A stretch of 64,000 nt of DNA, from positions 1,064,001 to 1,128,000 of the forward strand of contig NZ_WIQK01000001.1 in the NCBI RefSeq assembly GCF_015732155.1, written 5' to 3'. How positions within the stretch are numbered: position 1 is the stretch's first letter; every line of letters begins with the position of its first letter. The DNA is from Pectinatus sottacetonis (lineage in GTDB: Bacteria > Bacillota > Negativicutes > Selenomonadales > Selenomonadaceae). Both the position numbers and the translations under genes were made by a program. The notes under the pieces are model-generated. The model was not told the origin of the DNA. It was given only the letters and a program-made list of their open reading frames with translations, and ran no database searches. Shown here in pieces: positions 1 through 8,326 of this stretch.

Positions 1-252
1 TAATATTTCAGCAAATTCATGCTGCCGCTGCATCACATTATGTGCAGCTTTCATTATAATTTCATAGCGCTGATACGGCGCAAGTTTTACCGTTTCAAAA
101 GCTTCTTGTGCGGCATCAACAGCCATTTTTACCTCTTTTTCTCCCGCAGTAGAAATTTGCGCAAAAACTTCTCCTGTCGCCTTGTCATATACATTTTCTG
201 TAGCTGCTGTCGGCATTTTTTTCCCATCAATAATAAGCTCATAACATTTCAT
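1..252 (-). CDS. Aldehyde dehydrogenase family protein, N-terminal part only
   Basis: The reverse strand reads from an ATG at 252 to the window edge, giving 84 residues (MKCYELIIDGKKMPT..., then ...YDKATGEVFAQIS...). This is the usual first part of NAD(P)-dependent aldehyde dehydrogenases: the beta-hairpin ahead of the Rossmann domain, followed by the helix with the V-D-A-A-Q-E-A-F pattern. A strong GAGGAGG ribosome site lies 6-8 bases upstream of the ATG, so the start is secure. The catalytic Cys/Glu region is outside the window, so the substrate (succinate semialdehyde, lactaldehyde, betaine aldehyde and so on) cannot be told. It is divergent from yhdT-panF. Confidence 0.85.
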   Translation of the reverse strand, partial: MKCYELIIDGKKMPTAATENVYDKATGEVFAQISTAGEKEVKMAVDAAQEAFETVKLAPYQRYEIIMKAAHNVMQRQHEFAEIL

Positions 253-346
253 AAAACATTCCTCCTCAAATTTGCAACGCATATTTATATTATACAAGTT
301 CATATTTAATTCCTGCCATTCATTACATAATATATGGCGGGACAGC

Positions 347-375
347 TTGTAAATTATCTATTTATATGATACTAT
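347..375 (+). promoter_or_regulatory. Sigma-A-type promoter for yhdT-panF
   Basis: TTGTAA (347-352), a 17-base spacer, then TACTAT (370-375). Transcription from about 382 would give a leader of roughly 300 nt before yhdT. Confidence 0.5.
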
Positions 376-514
376 TCAGTTAATATCGTACAGATGGCAT
401 TTAATAATATTTTTCATGAGTATATTATACAACTATCATACACTAATAAAAGCTATACTGACAACGATAATAAACATTTTATCCATTATGTATTAGTGGT
501 TTCTTATAACCGTT

Positions 515-620
515 ATATCTGCTTGGATCTTTACCGACTAAGACAGAAAGGAGTCATATTATTGTCTAAAAATCATTAAACATGCCTAGCGATATTTCTG
601 TCGATGGCATGTATTTTTTT
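515..620 (+). promoter_or_regulatory. Structured leader (candidate pantothenate-responsive attenuator) of yhdT-panF
   Basis: The leader contains ATATCTGCTTGGATC (515-529), ACCGA (533-537) and AAAGGA (547-552). The same elements in the same order and spacing occur in the panC leader at 55864-55904. Downstream is a terminator hairpin, ACATGCC (580-586) with GGCATGT (606-612), then a T-run (614-620). GACAGA (542-547) inside the motif is complementary to TCTGTC (597-602) in the terminator loop, so motif folding and terminator formation could exclude each other. The association with pantothenate genes is seen; the ligand is inferred. It may be a member of the published pan motif family or something new. 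Confidence 0.55.
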
Positions 621-688
621 GTCATGAAGCATCTGAGAACGAACAAAAATTCTATTTTATCAAGTACTAAAGGAGCTGTTTTTACCAC

Positions 689-973
689 ATGAAAAAACTT
701 TCTTATAAGGAAAAATTCACTCAAGTTAATCGCGAAGCCCGTATAACATGTATAATAACTGCTGTCATCATAGCTTTTTGGTGGCTTACGGCTTTTGGTG
801 TAAGTAAAGAAACAATGTTTTTTAATATGCCTTTATGGTTTATAGGTTCATGCATAGGTACTTATATTTTAGCAATAATTCTCGTTACCTTCGCCGTAAA
901 AAAATTTTTTCTCAATTTCAACCTTGATGATGAAGATACCTCAAATAAAGAGGTGAATAAAAAAAATGCGTAG
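689..973 (+). CDS. yhdT: YhdT family (DUF997) small membrane protein
   Basis: This 94-residue protein has two hydrophobic segments, roughly residues 19-40 (CIITAVIIAFWWLTAFGV) and 50-74, and a charged tail. The first segment carries the aromatic-rich FWWLTAFG stretch typical of the YhdT/DUF997 family. Family members are almost always encoded directly before the sodium/pantothenate symporter PanF, as here, where the stop overlaps the panF start by 8 bases. It probably assists or stabilises the transporter in the inner membrane; that role is inferred from gene linkage. AAAGGAGC lies about 12 bases upstream of the ATG. Confidence 0.85.
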   Translation: MKKLSYKEKFTQVNREARITCIITAVIIAFWWLTAFGVSKETMFFNMPLWFIGSCIGTYILAIILVTFAVKKFFLNFNLDDEDTSNKEVNKKNA

Positions 974-2471
974 TTTCACTATATTAATTCCTTCTGCTAT
1001 TTTTTTCTTATTGCTTTTAAGTATAAGCTTTTACCTTAAACAACAGGAAAAAACTAAACGAAATATAAATTTTTCCAAAGAATATTTTATCGGTGGCAGA
1101 AGCCTAAATGGATTTGTCCTTGCGATGTCATTAATTGCCACTTATGGATCAGTAAGTTCATTTGTCGGTGGTCCCGGTGTTGCCTGGCAGAAAGGCTTTG
1201 CCTGGGTATTATTCGCTTCCGTGCAAATAGTTGCTGCTTATCTTATATTAGGCATACTGGGCAAAAAAATGGCTCTTGTTGCCCGTAAAATAGATGCTGT
1301 GACAATTATCGACCTTATCCGATACCGTTATGCCTCAAATACACTCGCCAATTTATGTGCTTTGGTCTTATTAGTATTTTTTACAACACAAATGATTGCC
1401 CAATTTATCGGCGGCGCACAAATTTTTGCTGCCGTGACCGGTATGAACTATACCACAGGATTAATATTTTTTGCTGCCGTTGTAATTATCTATACAACAA
1501 TTGGCGGTTTTAAGACAGTAGCAATAACTGATACAATATGTGCTATTATGATGCTGCTGGGCATGTTTTTTCTGGCCTATGCCATTTTACAAAAAGGCGC
1601 AGGTCTTGCCAATATAATGCATACTATACAAGTTTTTTCCAATGATAAAAACAATATCGACATGCTATCCCCTACCGCCAGCGGCACTGTCTCCATTCCC
1701 CTGTTAATGAGCCAATGGATATTGTGCGGCATAGGAACTATTGGGCTTCCTCAGTCTGCCGTACGTTGTATAAGTTATAAAGACACACAATCCGTTCACA
1801 AAGCAATGATAATTGGCACCATTGTCTGTGGTGCCATGATGGTAGGAATGCCTCTTTTAGGTGTATTAGCACGCGGCGTGATCACACAGCCGCTATCGCA
1901 GCTCGGTGGTACTACCGACAAAATAATTCCTATGCTGATTGCCAATTACATGAATCCATGGCTGGCAGGACTTACTATAATTGGTCCATTAGCAGCAACA
2001 ATGTCAACTATATCTTCTCTGCTTATTGCTGGGTCTTCAGCAATAATAAAAGATATTTATCTCTTTTATACCAAAGATAACAACCGGAGTAATAACCAAA
2101 AATTTATCAGCCGCATAAGTATTTCAGTGACCGCTATAATGGGTATTATAACTGTTCTAATGGCAATAAAACCACCTGATATAATTGTATGGATAAACCT
2201 CTTTGCCTTTGGTGGTCTGGAAACAGCTTTTTTCTGGATCCTTATATTTGGCTTTTTTTGGCACAGAGCAAATGCTGCCGGTGCTATCTCTTCCCTTATC
2301 TGCGGATTATCCGCATATTGCCTGACAATGGCCTTCGGTATAAAAATTTCATCCTTCCACAACATAGTAATAGGTATAGGCATTGGTGCCATTGTTTTTA
2401 TCTTAGGAAGTATATTTACCAAATCACCTGACAAAAAAATCGGTCGTATTTTCTTTCCTGAACGATATTAA
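966..2471 (+). CDS. panF: Sodium/pantothenate symporter
   Basis: This 501-residue polytopic protein belongs to the sodium:solute symporter (SSS) family, with about 12-13 membrane segments. Visible hallmarks are the early SKEYFIGGRSLNGF region, the conserved ATYGSVSSFVGGPG stretch in the second membrane helix, and QMIAQFIGGA in a later one. Length and the adjacent yhdT gene fit PanF, which brings pantothenate, the CoA precursor, into the cell with sodium. It is translationally coupled to yhdT (8-base overlap) and lies downstream of a leader with a conserved motif and terminator. PanC and PanD are encoded near 55 kb, so the strain can both import and make pantothenate, provided panB is present elsewhere. 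Confidence 0.9.
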   Translation: MRSFTILIPSAIFFLLLLSISFYLKQQEKTKRNINFSKEYFIGGRSLNGFVLAMSLIATYGSVSSFVGGPGVAWQKGFAWVLFASVQIVAAYLILGILGKKMALVARKIDAVTIIDLIRYRYASNTLANLCALVLLVFFTTQMIAQFIGGAQIFAAVTGMNYTTGLIFFAAVVIIYTTIGGFKTVAITDTICAIMMLLGMFFLAYAILQKGAGLANIMHTIQVFSNDKNNIDMLSPTASGTVSIPLLMSQWILCGIGTIGLPQSAVRCISYKDTQSVHKAMIIGTIVCGAMMVGMPLLGVLARGVITQPLSQLGGTTDKIIPMLIANYMNPWLAGLTIIGPLAATMSTISSLLIAGSSAIIKDIYLFYTKDNNRSNNQKFISRISISVTAIMGIITVLMAIKPPDIIVWINLFAFGGLETAFFWILIFGFFWHRANAAGAISSLICGLSAYCLTMAFGIKISSFHNIVIGIGIGAIVFILGSIFTKSPDKKIGRIFFPERY

Positions 2472-2508
2472 TCCATTGCTGTTCATGATACAAACTTACA
2501 AATTATTA

Positions 2509-2537
2509 TTGACACAATATGAATTGAAAATTATAAT
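2509..2537 (+). promoter_or_regulatory. Consensus sigma-A promoter of metY
   Basis: A perfect TTGACA (2509-2514), a 17-base spacer and a perfect TATAAT (2532-2537) lie 60 bases before the metY start. No SAM riboswitch or S-box is visible between the promoter and the gene. Confidence 0.8.
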
Positions 2538-2597
2538 TATATGCATGGCAATAGCGTCAATTAAATATATCAGTCTTATAGAAAGAGGTTATCCAAT

Positions 2598-3887
2598 ATG
2601 AATGAGCATCAATACAAATTTGAAACACTACAGCTGCATGTCGGCCAGGAAGAAGCTGATCCAGCAACAGCTTCCCGTGCTGTCCCCATTTATCAGACAA
2701 CATCATATGTATTTAAGGATAGTCAGGAAGCAAGTGATTTATTCGGACTCAGAAAGGCCGGCAACATATATGGGCGCCTGACTAATACTACCCAGGACAT
2801 TTTTGAACGTCGCATTGCCGCCTTAGAAGGGGGTGTAGCTGCTTTAGCTGTAGCCTCAGGTGCAGCTGCCATAAATTATGTTCTTCAGGCACTAGCCCAT
2901 TCAGGCGACCATATTGTTGCTGCCACAACGATTTATGGTGGAACTTATAATTTACTTGAACATACCCTGCCAGATTATGGCGTGACCACAACCTTTGTCG
3001 ATCCTACACAAGGAGCAAGTGTATTTGAAAATGCTCTGAAAACCAATACCAAATGTGTTTTTATTGAAACCGTCGGTAACCCTAATGCCAATCTGATAAA
3101 CATAGAAAAAGTAGCTGCCATTGCACATGCCCATAAAATTCCCCTTGTCATAGATAACACATTTGCTACACCATACCAAGTAAAACCCTTTGAATATGGT
3201 GCTGATATTGTTGTCCACTCCGCAACAAAATTCATCGGCGGTCACGGAACAACTTTAGGCGGAGTAATAGTGGACAGTAGTAAATTTGACTGGGTGGCTT
3301 CCGGTAAATTTCCTCAGCTCGTTGAAGCAAACGCCAGCTATCATGGGATTAGCTTTGCTAAAGATGTAGGAGCTCCTGCGTTAGCTGTTTTTATCCGTGC
3401 TTTATTACTGCGTGATACCGGCGGCTGCATTTCTCCTTTCAATGCATTCCTGCTGTTACAAGGCACTGAAACTTTATCCCTGCGCGTTGAACGTCATGTT
3501 GAAAATGCCTTAAAAGTTGTTGATTTTCTAAGTAAACATCCCAAAGTTGCCAAAGTAAATCATCCATCCCTGCCCAACCATCCTGATCATGCACTATATA
3601 AAAAATATTTTCCTAACGGCGGCATATCTATTTTTACTTTTGAAATTGACGGTAATGAAGCTCAGGCCCGTAAATTTATCGACAATTTAAAAGTATTTTC
3701 TCTATTAGCAAATGTAGCTGATGTGAAATCACTGGTTATCCATCCGGCAAGCACTACACATTCCCAGATGAATGATGAAGAATTAGCACAAAGCGGCATT
3801 AAAAAATCAACCATCCGCCTGTCTATCGGCACTGAACATATAGATGATATACTATGGGATCTAAAACAAGCTTTCGAAGCAATATAA
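2598..3887 (+). CDS. metY: O-acetylhomoserine sulfhydrylase (aminocarboxypropyltransferase)
   Basis: This 429-residue enzyme belongs to the Cys/Met metabolism PLP family and makes homocysteine from O-acetylhomoserine and sulfide (or methanethiol) in the cytosol. Seen motifs: the N-terminal RAVPIYQTTSYVF region, the tyrosine-containing NIYGR.TN segment that contacts the PLP phosphate, and VVHSATKFIGGHG with the PLP lysine at K211. The C-terminal LVIHPASTTHSQM motif is typical of MetY rather than cystathionine synthase. The length matches MetY (about 425-435). It stands alone between its own consensus promoter and a strong terminator. Confidence 0.93.
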   Translation: MNEHQYKFETLQLHVGQEEADPATASRAVPIYQTTSYVFKDSQEASDLFGLRKAGNIYGRLTNTTQDIFERRIAALEGGVAALAVASGAAAINYVLQALAHSGDHIVAATTIYGGTYNLLEHTLPDYGVTTTFVDPTQGASVFENALKTNTKCVFIETVGNPNANLINIEKVAAIAHAHKIPLVIDNTFATPYQVKPFEYGADIVVHSATKFIGGHGTTLGGVIVDSSKFDWVASGKFPQLVEANASYHGISFAKDVGAPALAVFIRALLLRDTGGCISPFNAFLLLQGTETLSLRVERHVENALKVVDFLSKHPKVAKVNHPSLPNHPDHALYKKYFPNGGISIFTFEIDGNEAQARKFIDNLKVFSLLANVADVKSLVIHPASTTHSQMNDEELAQSGIKKSTIRLSIGTEHIDDILWDLKQAFEAI

Positions 3888-3931
3888 TAGTATACCTATT
3901 GAAGAATAGTATTCATCTTTTGCACACCTAT

Positions 3932-3976
3932 AAAAAAATACTGCAACAGCTGTTAATGCTGTTGCAGTATTTTTTA
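3932..3976. terminator. Bidirectional terminator between metY and the convergent gene
   Basis: A perfect 12-bp stem, TACTGCAACAGC (3939-3950) and GCTGTTGCAGTA (3958-3969), is flanked by A7 on one side and T6 on the other. It overlaps the last codons of the reverse-strand gene. Confidence 0.9.
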
Positions 3977-5068
3977 TTCTATTTCAGGAATAAATAAAGC
4001 CGGCATCTTTTTTATTATGTCGCAGACCTTTTGTTCCAAAACCAATGCTGCCTGATAATTTTCCTCCGCCTTTGTAAGCTCCATTGGATCATTTGTCCCC
4101 ATTCCTGCCGCAAAATCCTGCCATGCCTCAATTGTTTTTGCATTGCTCTGCATCCGCAGAATATGAAGATGCAATGCGCCTGAGGGAACATTTACCATTT
4201 GTAAATAATTTTCCCTGTCCCGATAAGCCGGAATTATTTTGTACAGGATGAAATTTTTTACTTTAGTGCGTTCTATGGCAGGAGTTGTTTCATTGATGTT
4301 CTCCGCCAAAAGGGAAAACTGTCCCTGAAGCCTACGAAAATAAGTATTGTACTGCGTAATTCTCATTTGTGTTCCATTTATATAAGCAGAAATATCACCT
4401 GCACATAAATCACGCACATGTACCAAATAATCATGGTAATTAATGATTTTTACTATTCTCCAAACATAACTTTTATCTTTTTCTAATAAAAATTGTAGAG
4501 TGAACTCTGTATTCGTATATCGGTCAACAACCAGTATCGGTAAGATCGTCTGCCCTGTTTTATTCGTTTCCGCGCGGCCTATCTTTTTTATCAAAGTATC
4601 TTTTACAAGCGAGCGTTCCAACAGTTCTTCGTAATCAATTCCCATTTCCCTGCCTTTTAATACTGATGATCCCCTTGGCGGCAGCCATTTATTTTCTGTC
4701 ATATATTCATTTACTATATTTACTGTTCCTTGACAAACAGCTGGTTTAATCAACTTATAAAATTGATTGAATGTTTGTTTTTCCTGTGCTTTCATATTCA
4801 CACCAGAAAACAAATCGCCCGTAACATCATCATAACAACCGCCTACTATCGAAGGAATATCAATATAACGGTTCAGTATATCAACGTTATTGTTTCTATA
4901 AGCAAACTTTATCTGCATAACTGTATACCATTTTGACTGCATAGCCAGCGCAAATATTAAATAAACAGCAATAAACCCTATTGCAAAGCCCACAACTATT
5001 CTATTTTCGTTAAACCATTGTTCTATTAAACCTTTTTTTTCATTATTTACCAAAGAACTCATGTTCAT
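3974..5068 (-). CDS. Membrane-anchored protein of unknown function, DUF2939-like N-terminal part
   Basis: This 364-residue protein has one hydrophobic helix near residues 27-46 (VVGFAIGFIAVYLIFALAMQ), so most of it probably faces the periplasm. The region just after the helix (YTVMQIKFAYRNNNVDILNR YIDIPSI) resembles the repeat-like start of DUF2939 proteins, but this is a weak pattern match only. No catalytic motif is recognised. AGGAGC lies about 10 bases before the ATG. It is followed by, and overlaps, a terminator shared with metY. The hydrolase gene upstream on the same strand is separated by about 125 bases and may be transcribed separately. Confidence 0.6.
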   Translation of the reverse strand: MNMSSLVNNEKKGLIEQWFNENRIVVGFAIGFIAVYLIFALAMQSKWYTVMQIKFAYRNNNVDILNRYIDIPSIVGGCYDDVTGDLFSGVNMKAQEKQTFNQFYKLIKPAVCQGTVNIVNEYMTENKWLPPRGSSVLKGREMGIDYEELLERSLVKDTLIKKIGRAETNKTGQTILPILVVDRYTNTEFTLQFLLEKDKSYVWRIVKIINYHDYLVHVRDLCAGDISAYINGTQMRITQYNTYFRRLQGQFSLLAENINETTPAIERTKVKNFILYKIIPAYRDRENYLQMVNVPSGALHLHILRMQSNAKTIEAWQDFAAGMGTNDPMELTKAEENYQAALVLEQKVCDIIKKMPALFIPEIE

Positions 5069-5194
5069 TAATAAAAGCTCCTATATTAAATTATATGCAA
5101 CGTTTTTATTATACTATATTTTTATCAACATATATATACCATATTCAGCAAATACTGCTACTAAGCAAATATTATTAAAACTATTATTTCCTTC

Positions 5195-6151
5195 CTAAAT
5201 AATATTGCTGTCATAGAGAAATTTTCTTAATACATCATAATATTCTCTTGGATTTTTCTCAATCGAAACGGCATGCGGCGAATCTGCAAAAATATGTGAT
5301 TCCTTATAAGATGAGCAGGCATCATATAATTTTTGCATTGAAGTTGTCGGCACCAGTTCATCTGCCCCCCCATGTAAAAATAATATTGGGCTTTTCGCTT
5401 TATGTACTGCACTCAAAGGAGAAAGCTCAGCCATCGTTCCACCGGTATGCCAATACATAGAAAGCTGGCAGTAAAACCACAACATATTAATAATAAAGTC
5501 ATTTTTCTGTACCTGCAAAAATGATCTGAACTTTTCATGATAAATATGCGATAAGTCATCATATGCACTGTCCTCAACATAAAACGCCGCCTGTATCGGT
5601 GGATTTGAACCGCTGTGCAGCAAAGCATATGATGCTCCTAGAGATATACCTTGAATTCCTATTATATTGTTTTTCTTTTGATTTTTTAAAAACGCCATCC
5701 ATGCATCAATATCGGTTACTTCTTTCTTGCCCCATGTCATCTGGCCCTTGCTCTCACCATGTCCCCGCAAGTCAATGAGCAGCACATTAAAACCCAGTTT
5801 CAGATAAATTGGCACATAGTCAATAGACATAGACCTGTTTTGATATATGCCATGCATTACAAGCACTGCCTTATCTGTAGGTACTGAATTTTTTATATAA
5901 GTTCCTACCATTACATAGCCGTCATTCGTTGTTATTGTCACTCTTTCCCATTTTTTCTCTGCTTCATATTTCTTAATTCTGTCAACATTTTGGGAATAAT
6001 CAGCTAGTACCGGGACCAAACGGTCAACATGCTGTTTATTAAACATCAGATAAAGTGTATTTCCAATAATTGCCCCGACAATATTTGCCATTATAAAACA
6101 ACCAATAATTATTCCTGTTAAAAGATATACATACTTATAATAATTTTTCAT
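5195..6151 (-). CDS. Membrane-anchored alpha/beta hydrolase
   Basis: This 318-residue protein has an N-terminal hydrophobic helix (about residues 8-36) and a complete alpha/beta-hydrolase domain. The catalytic triad is visible: nucleophile S170 in G-I-S-L-G, D264 in LHGGADELVP, and H293 in DSPHAV. The oxyanion-loop region is VLVMHGIYQNR and the RGHGESKG loop follows strand 4. It resembles the membrane-anchored YqkD/BAAT-type serine hydrolases found in many Firmicutes, whose natural substrates are mostly unknown, perhaps acyl esters or lipids. Its start has no close strong ribosome site, so a few residues of uncertainty remain. Confidence 0.85.
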   Translation of the reverse strand: MKNYYKYVYLLTGIIIGCFIMANIVGAIIGNTLYLMFNKQHVDRLVPVLADYSQNVDRIKKYEAEKKWERVTITTNDGYVMVGTYIKNSVPTDKAVLVMHGIYQNRSMSIDYVPIYLKLGFNVLLIDLRGHGESKGQMTWGKKEVTDIDAWMAFLKNQKKNNIIGIQGISLGASYALLHSGSNPPIQAAFYVEDSAYDDLSHIYHEKFRSFLQVQKNDFIINMLWFYCQLSMYWHTGGTMAELSPLSAVHKAKSPILFLHGGADELVPTTSMQKLYDACSSYKESHIFADSPHAVSIEKNPREYYDVLRKFLYDSNII

Positions 6152-6373
6152 CTAAAACACTCACCACATCTACTCAAATCCTGTTTATCCCCTTAACAAC
6201 CGTATTTATATATACCTGTCACAGTATTTTTTATTTTCCTGTCGGATAAAATATTAAGTCGCTTTACATGTAATGTCAAATCTAATTTTCCTAATTTATT
6301 ATATAATTTTCTTGCAATTAATATATTAATGTTTTATAATTATAGCCAGTGTCACGGGATTTTCGACGATTGT

Positions 6374-6449
6374 GGGGATGTAGCTCAGCTGGGAGAGCGT
6401 ACGGTTCGCATCCGTGAGGTCGAGAGTTCAATCCTCTTCATCTCCACCA
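6374..6449 (+). tRNA. tRNA-Ala (anticodon CGC)
   Basis: A 76-base cloverleaf with encoded CCA. The acceptor is GGGGATG/CATCTCC with the G3.U70 wobble that marks alanine tRNAs. The anticodon stem TACGG/CCGTG encloses the loop TTCGCAT, placing CGC at positions 34-36. The T-arm is AGAGTTCAATCCTCT. Confidence 0.93.
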
Positions 6450-6460
6450 ATAATAAATAT

Positions 6461-6536
6461 GGGGACGTAGCTCAGTTGGGAGAGTGCTTGAATGGCATTC
6501 AAGAGGTCGAGGGTTCGATCCCCTTCGTCTCCACCA
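6461..6536 (+). tRNA. tRNA-Ala (anticodon GGC)
   Basis: A 76-base cloverleaf 11 bases after the first alanine tRNA, with encoded CCA. Acceptor GGGGACG/CGTCTCC with G3.U70; the anticodon stem CTTGA/TCAAG encloses ATGGCAT, placing GGC at 34-36. The decayed integrated element starts right after its 3' end, so this gene is the likely insertion target. Confidence 0.95.
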
Positions 6537-6552
6537 TTATAAAATAAGGATT

Positions 6553-6621
6553 TATGAAGTTTGGGAGCAATCAGTTCAAGAGGTTATTGGGAGCAAACTG
6601 GGAGCAAAGTTCGTAAATTAA
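6553..6621 (+). pseudogene. Possible integrase C-terminal remnant at the left edge of the island
   Basis: Reading 6553-6621 gives YEVWEQSVQEVIGSKLGAKFVN and a stop. The ending ...GSKLGAKF.N is a tail I associate with Gram-positive phage tyrosine integrases. The frame stays open back into the tRNA-Ala 3' end. It is too short to prove by eye; the separate N-terminal integrase piece at 16887 on the same strand supports it. Confidence 0.35.
6563..6607 (+). repeat. Three direct repeats GGGAGCAA beside tRNA-Ala
   Basis: GGGAGCAA occurs at 6563-6570, 6589-6596 and 6600-6607, within 70 bases of the tRNA-Ala 3' end. Short direct repeats beside a tRNA attachment site are typical of integrase arm-binding sites, so this could be attL. 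No matching copy of the tRNA 3' end was found near 18 kb. Confidence 0.4.
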
Positions 6622-6628
6622 AAAATAG

Positions 6629-6657
6629 CCGATAGGATTTTTCCTACCGGTTTTTTT
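6629..6657 (+). terminator. Terminator after tRNA-Ala / integrase remnant
   Basis: CCGATAGGA (6629-6637) pairs with TCCTACCGG (6642-6650) with one A.C mismatch, followed by T7. Confidence 0.75.
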
Positions 6658-6690
6658 ATGTTTTAAAATAAATTTTATATGTAAATAAAT

Positions 6691-7096
6691 ATTCACCCGC
6701 ATAGCGGGTGGTTTTTCTTTTTCGGACATAGCCCTTTTTCACTGGCTGCGCATAAATGCGCTTTTTATTGGCCTGCCAGCCGTGCAACTTTTATTTGCTA
6801 CCCGTAAACGGGTCTCTTGGATCAAACAAACTTAATTGGTCTGCTTCCTTATCTCATTTTAGCTGATTTGCTATATATTCTGTTATAGCTTTTGTGTCTT
6901 TTCCAACTGTATCTACATAATATCATTTGTACCAAAATTCGCGATTTCTATACGCAAATTTCATATTCCCAAACTTTTGAAATATCATTAAGCTACTTTT
7001 CACTTTTAGATATCCCATAAATCCTGAAACGCTTATCTTTGGTGGTATACAAACCAGTAAATGTATATGATCTGGGCATATTTCTCCCTCAAAAAA
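6691..7096 (-). mobile_element. IS200/IS605-family remnant
   Basis: The segment contains a broken IS200-type tnpA and, on its 3' side, small hairpins typical of the imperfect ends these single-strand transposons use: CACCCGC-atag-GCGGGTG (6694-6710) and ACCCGT-aa-ACGGGT near 6801-6814. The left part of tnpA is missing, so only one end remains. Confidence 0.6.
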
Positions 7097-7108
7097 TACC
7101 GCCTGCAT
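6854..7108 (-). pseudogene. tnpA: IS200-type transposase TnpA, truncated and with an in-frame stop
   Basis: The reverse strand encodes ...CPDHIHLLVCIPPKISVSGF..., the HUH part of IS200/IS605 Y1 transposases (H-I-H metal motif), followed by ...NREFWYK. A TGA then interrupts the frame where the family normally has a glycine codon. The frame continues with YYVDTVGKDTKAITEYIANQ and stops at 6854; the first tyrosines there include the catalytic one. About 40 N-terminal residues are missing. The element is therefore dead by two lesions. Confidence 0.88.
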
Positions 7109-7122
7109 TTATTTGCAAGCGG
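7091..7122 (-). terminator. Reverse-strand terminator after phage remnant
   Basis: CCGCCTGCA (7099-7107) pairs with TGCAAGCGG (7114-7122) with one mismatch. Read on the minus strand it is followed by a run of T (A6 at 7091-7096). Confidence 0.7.
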
Positions 7123-7215
7123 CTTATTTGTTTTGATTGCGATACCAGTTAGCTTTTCCTCTTAATACATCACCCCCGCGAGTTCCATCGGTAGCCCAGG
7201 GATTATAGTTTCATG

Positions 7216-8052
7216 CTAATCAGGCCGGGTGAACTCTACATTTGAGCAATTTGAGATATCTAAGAGAAATGCTGTTGCTGGATCATAATCATCACGAACC
7301 AATTTAAATGACATTTTACCAGTAGCGGTATCCATAAATTTATAAGCATTTATATGTGTGAGTATATTATTAATAAGGTCCTTGGCTTCTGTTTTGCTGG
7401 ATAGTTGGATACTAATGCCAACACCTTCATCAGAAAGTGTTTTCCCTATCTTTATTAAGGATTCTTCACTTTCTCCTAGCCCCCAGTCATTATTGACATG
7501 AAGTTCAAATAAGACCTCAGCAGGGTTGGCATCTTCGCCAACAGCACCAAGACCTAAGCGATTAGGAATGTTTTGCATTTCAATCCATGTTTCAGGAATT
7601 GTAGATTGTTTGCCTATATAAGCGGTAGGAACAACAATAGACACAAATGGCTTGTAGGCTGGGGGTAGACCGCGCAAATCTTCTTGAACGCTATCTTTAT
7701 TCATTTGGTTAACCATCCATGCATCAGTGCCTTGGTTATTACCACCAAGATAAATATGCATGGTTCCATCAAAACCGCCTTGTTCATCCGGGCCACCAAA
7801 AAGGTTGTAATCATTTATGTTTATTTCATAAGGTTGACCATTTTGGGCTCTCTTTGACACAGAAGTTGCCCTGCCCTTACTTTCTGTTTTTCCATGTCCG
7901 GTAAAAGTCATTCCAATATATTCCATTATAAGTGATCTAACTAATGGCCATGCATTAAAGTTAGCATGGGCAGCGTATTCTTCTGTATATATTTCACTCC
8001 TGAAATCTCCGAAATATGATATTATAGGTGACTTTATAAGGCAACGCCCCAT
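7216..8052 (-). pseudogene. Phage tail-tip-like protein, remnant cut at both ends
   Basis: This open frame of 278 codons looks like the middle of a long phage tail-tip/host-specificity protein. It contains IPAVMGRCLIKSPIISYFGD just before and around the first ATG, and ends ...FKLVRDDYDPATAF..., ...SNCSNVEFTRP, where full-length relatives continue for hundreds of residues. The same frame extends upstream of the ATG (EISTGEADALKVSAPDTKIGNP) to a TAA near 8149. There a different frame carries a hydrophobic stretch (LGYGLSTLALYFLN), so a frameshift has separated the N-terminus. Just downstream (7124-7213) lies the tail of another phage-like frame (NPWATDGTRGGDVLRGKANW...). I infer prophage decay by deletions. 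Confidence 0.6.
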
Positions 8053-8326
8053 AACAGCAGGAATAGGATTGCCAATTTTAGTATCTGGTGCAGATACTTT
8101 TAAGGCATCAGCTTCTCCGGTCGATATTTCATTTTGCTGCTGGAACGTTTATTTAAAAAATATAATGCAAGAGTGGATAACCCATAGCCAAGATATTTGT
8201 TGAATCCCAAATAATCACCTCATTAAAATTCAATAATAAATATTATTGAAAAAATATTTTTTAGATGATAATATATAGTTAACTTAGTCATATATTTACT
8301 ATATCATATAAAATGGAGATAAATGA

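Noticed and set aside
394-579. 61-codon open frame in the yhdT-panF leader
   Set aside because: No ribosome site, unusual composition, and it overlaps the conserved leader motif; treated as chance.
2066-2434. 122-codon minus-strand frame inside panF
   Set aside because: Antisense shadow of a conserved transporter gene; no start signals.
2472-2597. Possible SAM riboswitch before metY
   Set aside because: Only about 60 bases lie between the consensus promoter and the gene; there is no room for, or sign of, an S-box, SAM-II or SAM-IV structure.
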